Under the pieces are notes generated by a model. That model made no database searches. It was not told the DNA's origin and saw only the letters and a program-made list of their open reading frames with translations. Below are positions 1 through 5,042 of a stretch of DNA of 5,042 bases, in pieces. The position numbers and the translations under genes were made by a program. Numbering within the stretch: position 1 is the stretch's first letter; each line of letters starts with the position of its first letter. The stretch is from an uncultured Porphyromonadaceae bacterium (GTDB lineage Bacteria; Bacteroidota; Bacteroidia; Bacteroidales; Muribaculaceae). The DNA is taken from contig CAMVDK010000218.1 in the NCBI GenBank assembly GCA_947166165.1, forward strand, positions 1-5,042, written 5' to 3'.

Positions 1-52
1 TGCTGAATAAGGCAGAAGATATAGTTTATGTTAGTCCTATTACACGTATTCA
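1..52. other. AT-rich segment beyond the broken NRPS gene
   Basis: This short stretch is clearly richer in A and T than the NRPS coding sequence it abuts. On the minus strand it begins with a second TGA directly after the TGA that ends the condensation-domain frame, and a further in-frame TAA follows. None of the three minus-strand frames continues the condensation fold: motif C5 and the rest of the C-terminal lobe are absent. On the plus strand one frame is open from position 3 and crosses the joint to a TAG at 117-119. Its first residues read like real protein (AEDIVYVSP), so it could be the tail of an incoming gene, but 17 codons are too few to decide. It may equally be an assembly joint. 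Confidence 0.4.
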
Positions 53-835
53 TCACTTGTACACCGTGGTGAAGAGGGCCTCATTCTCGCCCGTGAAGCG
101 CGCCAGCAGCAGGCTGTAGGCTGCGGTGAAGAGCGTGCTCTTGAACACACCGTTCTCCTTACAGAACCGCTGGACGACGTCGGGCATCACCTCCAGAGGG
201 CGCAGCAGTGCCGCCTCGCTGTATTGCGGCTCTTCGAGGTCGGGCATGAGCGGCGTGTAGGTGTCGCCGCAATCGAAATGCTCGGCATACCACTGGCGGG
301 CGATGTCGAATTCGGGACTCTGCCGGCGGGCGGCCTCATCGAGGGCCACCTGTGCCATTGTGAGGGCTTCGGGCTCGAGGGTTTCGCCGCGATAGGCGCG
401 GTCGATGTCGTCGAGCAGCACGCCCAGGGTGGTGCCGTCGGCCACGATGTGATGGCAGTCGATGAACAAGTAGAGCTTGCCGTGGCTGCGCAGCAGCTCG
501 ATGCGGATGAGTCGCCCACCCACCAAGTCGAAGGGCTTGGGCAGGAGCGGCTTTTCAAGCTCGATGTCGTCCACATCGCGCACCTCGACTACGAACGTCT
601 CGTTGTCAACATCAAGCGTTTGCAGCGGCTCGCCGTCGTCGCCTTGCGCGATGCGGCTGAGCAGCGTGGGGTGGGCCTTGACGGCCGTGGCCGCAGCCTG
701 TGCCAAGCGCTCGGCATCGATGCTGCTGTCGAGCGTGCGCAGATACGGCAGGTTGTAGTATATCTCGCCTTCATGGCCAATGCACTCGGCATAGATGCCA
801 TATTGCGATTTGGATAACGGTGCAGTAGTTATCAT
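53..835 (-). CDS. NRPS condensation domain, C-terminally truncated
   Basis: This is the N-terminal part of a nonribosomal peptide synthetase condensation (C) domain, which forms the peptide bond between acyl or aminoacyl groups carried on neighbouring carrier proteins in the cytoplasm. Motifs appear in order: C1-like LSKSQYGIY (residues 7-15), a C2-like segment around AVKAHPTLLSRI (51-62), PFDL (101-104), and catalytic motif C3 as HHIVADG (128-134), a perfect HHxxxDG with His129 as the catalytic second histidine. A C4-like region lies near 158-187, and the helix FKSTLFTAAYSLLLARFTG (231-249) opens the second lobe. A C domain is normally about 430-450 residues. This frame stops at 260, just after TTVYK, so motifs C5-C7 and any adenylation and carrier domains are missing. 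The ATG at 835 sits 25 bp after the barrel gene stop with no Shine-Dalgarno sequence. A domain beginning at residue 1 suggests the start of a large multimodular NRPS gene. The catalytic half alone is unlikely to work. Family assignment is firm; whether the break is biological is not. Confidence 0.88.
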   Translation of the reverse strand: MITTAPLSKSQYGIYAECIGHEGEIYYNLPYLRTLDSSIDAERLAQAAATAVKAHPTLLSRIAQGDDGEPLQTLDVDNETFVVEVRDVDDIELEKPLLPKPFDLVGGRLIRIELLRSHGKLYLFIDCHHIVADGTTLGVLLDDIDRAYRGETLEPEALTMAQVALDEAARRQSPEFDIARQWYAEHFDCGDTYTPLMPDLEEPQYSEAALLRPLEVMPDVVQRFCKENGVFKSTLFTAAYSLLLARFTGENEALFTTVYK

Positions 836-860
836 TTGCTTTGAAATGTAAGATGATTAT

Positions 861-2195
861 TTACCATTTAACTTTAAGGAACTGAGGAGTGAAAGTGGCC
901 GAAATCCAAGCCCAGTGAAGGAATCGGTCGCCGTCGGCACGCTTGAGTTTCTCCATGGTGGGCGTGCCGGCCATGAAGGTGTAGCTGGCTGCCAGCTTGA
1001 CGTCGCGCAAGGGGGAGTAGGACACTGTGAAATCCACTTGATGTCCGAGCGACTTGTCGGCATCGGTCACCTTGACCGCCGTGGCCATATAGTGGTAGGA
1101 TGTTTCCAGGGTCAGCTTTTGGTTCGGCCGCCACTTTCCGCCCACGTAGAGGTTCTGCAAGCCCGGGGTCAGGCCGCCGTAGTAGGTGGTGACGTAGAAG
1201 AAATCCATAGCGCCATAAAACTGGTGGTGGGAGCCGAAGAGCAGGTTGAAGCCATTGATTTCGGTGAGCCTCTGCAGTCCGAACCCGCCAGCCGGCGGCA
1301 CGTTGTAGTTTTTGTCGCCGCTCAGGTAGTCGTAGCCGCCATAGGCCGTCCAGCGGTCGTCGAACCGATAGTCGCCGCGCACGGCAGTCATCCACGCATG
1401 GATGGGCAAGTCGTACTCGTTTCTGCCAAGCTGGTAGTAGAACGAGCCTTCGAGATTGAACTTGCCCGGATTGGCTTTCACATAGGTGCCCACGAGCTGC
1501 TGGTTCATGGTGGCGTCGTCGTCGTCCAATTCACTCTGCGTGCCCACGTTCATCGCCATCAGCGACACTTGCAGCGGCAACTGCCGGGGTTGATAGTGAT
1601 ACCAGAGGGTCTGCATGGTCTTGTAAGGCTCTGCGCCGTTCACATACCGGCTGCCGCCATAGGTGCCTGCGGCATTCTGGTTGTAGGCCAGGATGAGGTG
1701 CGCCCGGTGCTGGTCGCCATCATAGCCCAGGCGGAGCACGTCGTGGGAGGCGGCTGCCATGGCCCAGTCGTTGTTGCCGATGATGCGCTGGTCGTCGTAG
1801 ACGAGTTCCTGGCGTCCGATTTGCGCGAAGAGGCCCTGACGGCTCTGCAGCTTGGCCCATGCCTCATAGAGGTTGAACGTGCCCTTGCCGCTCTGGCCCC
1901 ACACGCCGCTGTGCTGCGCGGTGACCTTCATGGAGAGAGCCTGCCGCGTATAGCCAGCGGTGAGGCGCATGCGCTCCATGACGAACAGGGCGTGCTGCTC
2001 GGGCTTGGTTTCGGCCTCGGCTTCGTTGACAGGCAGTCCGCCAGCGCGCCACTCGCCGCGCGTGAGCAGCTGCGCGGCGAGGGTGAACTCGTTGGGCTTG
2101 TCGGCATCGGTCTCGGCGGCGTGGTCGTCGGCCAGCGAGGCCAGCGGACACATCAGTGTCAAGACACTCAATGCCAAAATGTTCCGATGCTTCAT
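861..2195 (-). CDS. alginate-export family outer-membrane beta-barrel protein
   Basis: This is a predicted outer-membrane beta-barrel porin of 444 residues, close to the usual size of the alginate-export (AlgE-like) family. A Sec signal peptide covers about residues 1-22 (basic MKHR, hydrophobic ILALSVLTLMCPLA, likely cleavage after ASLA). The mature protein is rich in alternating aromatic and polar strands such as FNLEGSFYYQLG and QFYGAMDFFYVTTYYGG. The chain ends in tryptophan, as barrels recognised by the BAM machinery usually end in an aromatic residue. The segment GRQELVYDDQRIIG followed by NNDW (127-144) is the signature that suggests this family. Its start overlaps the STAS stop as ATGA, which implies translational coupling, and the NRPS start follows 25 bp after its stop. 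No alginate genes are visible, so the family name should not be read as substrate. Given the neighbours, passage of a peptide product or its precursor is a plausible inference. A run of four Asp encoded by (GAC)4 lies in a probable loop. Confidence 0.85.
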   Translation of the reverse strand: MKHRNILALSVLTLMCPLASLADDHAAETDADKPNEFTLAAQLLTRGEWRAGGLPVNEAEAETKPEQHALFVMERMRLTAGYTRQALSMKVTAQHSGVWGQSGKGTFNLYEAWAKLQSRQGLFAQIGRQELVYDDQRIIGNNDWAMAAASHDVLRLGYDGDQHRAHLILAYNQNAAGTYGGSRYVNGAEPYKTMQTLWYHYQPRQLPLQVSLMAMNVGTQSELDDDDATMNQQLVGTYVKANPGKFNLEGSFYYQLGRNEYDLPIHAWMTAVRGDYRFDDRWTAYGGYDYLSGDKNYNVPPAGGFGLQRLTEINGFNLLFGSHHQFYGAMDFFYVTTYYGGLTPGLQNLYVGGKWRPNQKLTLETSYHYMATAVKVTDADKSLGHQVDFTVSYSPLRDVKLAASYTFMAGTPTMEKLKRADGDRFLHWAWISATFTPQFLKVKW

Positions 2196-2494
2196 TGCAT
2201 GTCAAACAAGTGGTTGAATCCCGTCATCGCGAACACCTTGAGCAGGTCGTTGTTGAGTCCTTTCAAAATCACTTTGTGTCCGGCCGCTCGGCAGCGCTTG
2301 TTCAGAGCCAGCAGCAGCCGGAGGCCGCTCGATGAGATGTAGGCCAATTTGGTGCAGTCGACCACCACATCGCGGTCGGTGCACTCCATGGCGGGTTGCA
2401 TGTTTTTTTCGGTTTCGGCGACGGCGGCGGTGTCGAGCTGACCGTCGAGCACGACCACCAACTGGTCGTTCATTTCTTGAATCGTAGTAGTCAT
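2192..2494 (-). CDS. STAS-domain protein, anti-sigma-factor antagonist type
   Basis: This is a 100-residue single STAS domain resembling SpoIIAA/RsbV, the small cytoplasmic proteins whose phosphorylation on serine sets the state of a partner switch. The beta-strand LVVVLDGQLDTAAV (12-25) is the typical opening. VVVDCTKLAYISSSGLRLLL (43-62) is the conserved core. By alignment with the DSSG of SpoIIAA, Ser55 is the expected phosphorylation site, in the triplet Ser54-Ser55-Ser56 before Gly57. The protein contains nothing beyond the domain, as expected for the family. The gene starts 21 bp after the stop of the phosphatase/kinase gene, which is its likely regulator, and its stop overlaps the start codon of the barrel gene by 4 bp. 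No Shine-Dalgarno sequence is seen. The downstream partner is unknown, since no sigma or anti-sigma factor is encoded in the window. It could also act on a non-sigma target, as SypA does in Vibrio. Confidence 0.9.
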   Translation of the reverse strand: MTTTIQEMNDQLVVVLDGQLDTAAVAETEKNMQPAMECTDRDVVVDCTKLAYISSSGLRLLLALNKRCRAAGHKVILKGLNNDLLKVFAMTGFNHLFDMQ

Positions 2495-2515
2495 ATCGGT
2501 TATCGTTTTGAGTTG

Positions 2516-4726
2516 TTATTTCAGTTTCTTGCGCAGTGTGAGCACATTGCTGTCGCCCGAGCGCTCGTAGTTGATGGAATCCATGAGTTGGCGGGTGAGG
2601 AAGATGCCCAGGCCGCCTATCTGCCGCTCTTCGGTCGAGAGCATGGTGTCGGCATTGGGCACGGAGGTTGGGTCGAAGGGCTTGCCCTGGTCGGTGATCA
2701 CGAAGTCGATCCAGCTGTCGCCGGCCCGGCACTCAACGCTCACAATGCCTTGTTCACCCGCCGGATAGGCGTAGTTCATGACGTTGACCACCGACTCTTC
2801 GACGGCCAGCCGCAGCTGCATGACGGTGGCGGAGTCGATGTGGAGTTGCTGTCCGGCCTGCTCCACCATCTCGCCAATCATGGGCACGTGCTGCACATCG
2901 TTGGGCACCACCGTGGACCGCTGGTAGCGCACATGCCGCTCCGGCTTGCGATAGCTCACGGCGAGCAGGGTGAGGTCGTCGCTCTGCACGGCGCCGTCGG
3001 CGAATTGCTGCACGGCCGTGGTGAGCCTGTCGACCACTTGCTGCGGTGCCTGGCCCTCGGCATGGCATTCGGCCAGCACCTGGTCCATGCGCTGCTCGCC
3101 AAACTGCTCTTGTGCGGAGTTCATGGCCTCGGTGAGGCCATCGGTGTAGAGGAGCACCCTGACAGAACGGTCGACCCTCACCTCCTGCGCTTCGTAGGCG
3201 AATCCGCTCACCACGCCCAGCGGCAGGTTGGGCGCCACGTCCAGCTGGGCGAAAGGCTGCCCATTGAGTGCCAGCCGGGGCGGGTTGTGGCCGGCGTTGC
3301 AGTAGCGCAGGCGGCCGGTGGGCAGGTCGAGCACTCCGATGAAGAAGGTGACAAACATGCCCGCCTCGTTGCCCTCGACGGCCACCTGGTTCATTGTGTG
3401 CATGATGCGGGCCGGGTTGCTCTCGTGCTGCGTGGATGTGCGGAACAGGTTGCGCGTCACGGCCATCACCAGCGATGCCGGCACGCCCTTGCCGCTCACG
3501 TCGCCGATGCAGAAGTAGAGCTTCTCGTCGCGGATGAAGTGGTCGTAAAGGTCGCCGCCCACCTCGCGTGCGGGAATCAGCTCACCGTACACGTCGATGT
3601 CGTCGCGCACAGCCATACTCGCCGGCTTAGGCAGCATGTCCATCTGGATGTTGCGTGCGATGCCCAGCTCGCTGTCGATGCGCTGCCGCTCCACGTCGGC
3701 GGCACGCAACTGCTGCCACTGCCGTGCCGAGCGCCACAGGATGAACGCCAGCAGACCGAGTCCGGAGAGCATCATGCCCAGCAGCAGCCAGCCCTGACGG
3801 CGCAGATTGCCGTAGATGGCATCCTCGTCGATGACCACGGCCATCGACCACCCCGAGTCGCCCTGCAAGGGGGCGTAGTATATCACACGATTCCTGCCGG
3901 AGAGTGAGTGCACGCGCGCTTCGCCCGTAAGGCCCGCCCTCATGCGGCGGTTCATCTCGTCGACTTTAGGGTCGCGGCGAGGTTTATCTTCCATGTTGTC
4001 GACCGTCTTGGTGAGCAGCAATGTGGAGTCGGGATAGGCTATCAAGCGCCCCTCGCGCGACATGATCATCACGTAACTCGTCGGATAGGTGAAACTATTC
4101 TCCAGTTCCTCGTCGATCCAGTCGAGGGCCAAGTCGGCGGTGAGCACCCCCACTCGCCGCCCCTGCTTGTCGTGCAGCGGTATTGAATAGGTGGTCATCA
4201 TCATGTTGCCCCCGCCCTTGTCGAAGTAAGGCTCGCTCCAGCAGGCCGAGTCGCAGCGCATCGGCACGGTGTACCAGTCCATCTGGTGGTAGTCGTAGTC
4301 GTCGCTTCCGAGCGTCTTGTTGTGGATGCTGTCGCAGTCATCCACATAACTGTAGACGGCGAATTGCCGCCCCTTTTCGGGGTAGTAGAACGGCTCGAAG
4401 GCCACGGCGCTGCCCACAATGTAGTTGTTCTGCCGCACCATGCGCCGCGTGACGCGATACACCGAGTCGGGGCGGTTGAAGTGCCGCTCGGCGGCCCAGG
4501 CCATGTTCTCGACGGCCACTTCCACCGAGGTGAGCACGTTTTGGATTTTCAGGCTCTTGGCCGCAAGCACCGCTTCGGCGCGGTGGCGCACCTCCCGCTG
4601 AATGCCGTTCACAGCATAGTAGTGCTGGTAGGCCGTCACCGCCGCAATCAGCGCTGCAGCCACCACCATCACCCATATGCTCGACCGTGCTTGATACGAG
4701 CCCCGGATGCGTTTCAGTATTCGCAT
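2516..4726 (-). CDS. Cache-sensing SpoIIE-type PP2C phosphatase with RsbW-like ATPase domain
   Basis: This is a 736-residue inner-membrane signalling protein. TM1 is near 15-37 and TM2 near 313-331. Between them lies a periplasmic Cache/PDC sensor with DWY (150-152), WSEPYFD (163-169) and TADLALD (196-202). A helical linker (about 332-366, ending ARNIQMDMLP) leads to a SpoIIE/PP2C domain (about 375-590). Its metal-binding motifs are GGDLYD (Asp392, Asp395), GDVSGKG (Asp409), YTDGLTEA (Asp529) and SDDLTLL (Asp583/Asp584). The C-terminus (about 600-730) is a GHKL ATPase like RsbW: N-box EESVVNVMNYAY with Glu644 and Asn648, DQGKPFDP (Asp679), and GGLG (704-707). Catalytic residues of both enzymes look intact, so it may dephosphorylate and phosphorylate the adjacent STAS protein. 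I chose ATG 4726 because the longer in-frame TTG at 4753 lies inside the predicted -7 element. It is first in the four-gene run. The sensed ligand is unknown. Confidence 0.93.
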   Translation of the reverse strand: MRILKRIRGSYQARSSIWVMVVAAALIAAVTAYQHYYAVNGIQREVRHRAEAVLAAKSLKIQNVLTSVEVAVENMAWAAERHFNRPDSVYRVTRRMVRQNNYIVGSAVAFEPFYYPEKGRQFAVYSYVDDCDSIHNKTLGSDDYDYHQMDWYTVPMRCDSACWSEPYFDKGGGNMMMTTYSIPLHDKQGRRVGVLTADLALDWIDEELENSFTYPTSYVMIMSREGRLIAYPDSTLLLTKTVDNMEDKPRRDPKVDEMNRRMRAGLTGEARVHSLSGRNRVIYYAPLQGDSGWSMAVVIDEDAIYGNLRRQGWLLLGMMLSGLGLLAFILWRSARQWQQLRAADVERQRIDSELGIARNIQMDMLPKPASMAVRDDIDVYGELIPAREVGGDLYDHFIRDEKLYFCIGDVSGKGVPASLVMAVTRNLFRTSTQHESNPARIMHTMNQVAVEGNEAGMFVTFFIGVLDLPTGRLRYCNAGHNPPRLALNGQPFAQLDVAPNLPLGVVSGFAYEAQEVRVDRSVRVLLYTDGLTEAMNSAQEQFGEQRMDQVLAECHAEGQAPQQVVDRLTTAVQQFADGAVQSDDLTLLAVSYRKPERHVRYQRSTVVPNDVQHVPMIGEMVEQAGQQLHIDSATVMQLRLAVEESVVNVMNYAYPAGEQGIVSVECRAGDSWIDFVITDQGKPFDPTSVPNADTMLSTEERQIGGLGIFLTRQLMDSINYERSGDSNVLTLRKKLK

Positions 4727-4750
4727 AGGCGTGTTTTGTTTTACAACTTG

Positions 4751-4782
4751 CAAATTTACATCTTTCGCCCCGATGCGGCAAC
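4751..4782 (-). promoter_or_regulatory. Bacteroidota-type promoter of the four-gene operon
   Basis: On the minus strand the -7 element is TAAATTTG (4758-4751), a full match to TAnnTTTG. Exactly 20 nt upstream is GTTG (4782-4779), three of four bases of the TTTG -33 element. Transcription should start near 4745, leaving an A-rich leader of about 19 nt before the ATG at 4726. Spacing and position fit the primary sigma factor of Bacteroidota. This is a prediction from sequence only. Confidence 0.6.
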
Positions 4783-4796
4783 AATCATGGGCGAAA
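4763..4796. repeat. Perfect 8-bp inverted repeat bracketing the operon -33 element
   Basis: TTTCGCCC (4763-4770) and GGGCGAAA (4789-4796) are exact reverse complements separated by 18 bp. The left arm lies in the spacer between the predicted -33 and -7 elements; the right arm lies just upstream of the -33. The arm centres are 26 bp apart. The placement suits an operator bound by a dimeric regulator. It lies upstream of the inferred start site of the minus-strand operon, so it is unlikely to act as an RNA hairpin for that transcript. Confidence 0.45.
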
Positions 4797-4898
4797 AAAA
4801 CACACCAATCTGAATTTTGAATAAAGATTTCGAAATGTACATATCTTGGGGTTGAAACGCTGCGATTGGTTGCGTTAACAAAAAATAACAGCCCATGA

Positions 4899-4917
4899 TT
4901 TGCTCATTTCGAGCAAA
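4899..4917. repeat. Perfect 7-bp palindrome overlapping the plus-strand -33 element
   Basis: TTTGCTC (4899-4905) and GAGCAAA (4911-4917) are exact reverse complements around a 5-bp centre (ATTTC). The left arm contains the predicted -33 TTTG itself and the right arm lies within the promoter spacer. A protein bound here would block RNA polymerase, so a repressor operator is the natural reading. As RNA it would be a weak AT-rich hairpin with no T-tract, so a terminator is unlikely. Confidence 0.45.
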
Positions 4918-4930
4918 GGTTGTAATTTAG
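4899..4930 (+). promoter_or_regulatory. Bacteroidota-type promoter of the divergent secreted-protein gene
   Basis: The -33 element TTTG (4899-4902) is followed after exactly 20 nt by TAATTTAG (4923-4930), which matches TAnnTTTG in all but one fixed position. Transcription would start near 4936 and give a leader of about 60 nt before the ATG at 4998. The same gap carries the operon promoter on the other strand, so the two transcription units are divergent. Confidence 0.55.
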
Positions 4931-4997
4931 TAGCTTGAAAATATTGTATGGCTCAAACACCTATACTTATAATAATCATTTAATCATCTACACCAAC

Positions 4998-5042
4998 ATG
5001 AAAAAAGAACTACTGATTCTTGCAGCCAGCGCGCTGCTGTGT
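4998..5042 (+). CDS. Start of a secreted or envelope protein, partial
   Basis: Only the first 15 codons lie in the window. They read MKKELLILAASALLC, a classic signal-peptide start: a basic KK followed by an unbroken hydrophobic stretch. Cys15 could be a lipoprotein cysteine, but the residue before it is Leu rather than Gly, Ala or Ser, so the lipobox is poor and the cysteine may simply belong to the hydrophobic core. The AT-rich leader has no Shine-Dalgarno sequence, and a good promoter sits about 70 bp upstream. It is transcribed away from the phosphatase operon. The mature protein is not visible, so no function can be given. Confidence 0.65.
   Translation, partial: MKKELLILAASALLC

Noticed and set aside
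62..71. CACC-GT-GGTG inverted repeat near the NRPS break as a recombination or transposon end
   Set aside because: The arms are only 4 bp, do not extend outward, and lie within normal condensation-domain coding sequence. No matching copy or target duplication is visible.
1515..1526. GTC trinucleotide repeated four times
   Set aside because: It encodes four consecutive Asp residues in a probable loop of the barrel. At four units it is not convincing as a phase-variable repeat, and a triplet change would not shift frame.
915..2342. A 475-codon open frame on the plus strand opposite the barrel and STAS genes
   Set aside because: It is antisense to two well-supported genes. Its translation is dominated by His, Val, Gly and Ala repeats typical of a mirror frame of GC-rich coding DNA, with no domain motif.
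2396..3907. A 503-codon open frame on the plus strand opposite the phosphatase gene
   Set aside because: It is a mirror frame of the SpoIIE gene, with no recognisable motif. The minus-strand product has complete catalytic motifs across the same bases.
4763..4798. Inverted repeat with an adjoining A-run read as a rho-independent terminator
   Set aside because: On the plus strand the stem is followed by A residues rather than T. On the minus strand the T-run precedes the stem. The site is also upstream of the operon start and has an 18-bp loop.
4816..4849. Alternative plus-strand promoter, TTTG at 4816 with TATCTTGG at 4842
   Set aside because: The spacer is 22 nt, longer than usual, and the -7 match is weaker in context than the TTTG-N20-TAATTTAG pair nearer the start codon. 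It could be a secondary promoter but I cannot support it.
4856..4876. AACGC and GCGTT inverted pair in the divergent gap
   Set aside because: It is a 5-bp stem with an 11-nt loop and no relation to either promoter, well within chance expectation.

Overview
The window looks like chromosomal DNA from a relatively GC-rich member of the Bacteroidota, probably Bacteroidales (Prevotella- or Muribaculaceae-like). Three signs support this. Coding DNA is GC-rich while gaps between genes are AT-rich. Start codons lack Shine-Dalgarno sequences and are preceded by A/T-rich leaders. Both promoters I can recognise match the Bacteroidota pattern (TTTG-like -33, 20-nt spacer, TAnnTTTG-like -7). The genus is inference.

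Layout: four genes lie tightly packed on the minus strand, reading from right to left. The first (4726-2516) is a membrane-anchored, Cache-sensing SpoIIE/RsbU-type PP2C phosphatase that also carries an RsbW-like ATPase domain. The second (2494-2192) is a single-domain STAS protein (anti-sigma-factor antagonist type). The third (2195-861) is an outer-membrane beta-barrel of the alginate-export family. The fourth (835-53) is the N-terminal 260 residues of a nonribosomal peptide synthetase (NRPS) condensation domain. Spacings are 21 bp, a 4-bp ATGA overlap and 25 bp, so this reads as one operon. To the right is a 271-bp divergent intergenic region (4727-4997) with one promoter facing each way. 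The first 15 codons of a secreted-protein gene follow on the plus strand, cut by the window end.

How the genes may work together (inference): the sensor protein carries both enzyme activities of a partner-switching circuit, kinase-like and phosphatase, and the STAS protein is its obvious substrate. No sigma factor is encoded here, so the output is unknown. The barrel could be the outer-membrane exit or entry for the molecule made by the NRPS whose first module begins at 835. A sensor switch, an outer-membrane channel and an NRPS sharing one transcript is the most interesting aspect of the window.

The NRPS gene breaks off in mid-domain at a tandem TGA TGA, exactly where base composition turns AT-rich (about position 55). 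This could be a real disruption (insertion, deletion or recombination joint) or an assembly joint close to the end of the supplied sequence. The window alone cannot separate these. I found no RNA genes, CRISPR arrays, insertion sequences or convincing terminators.
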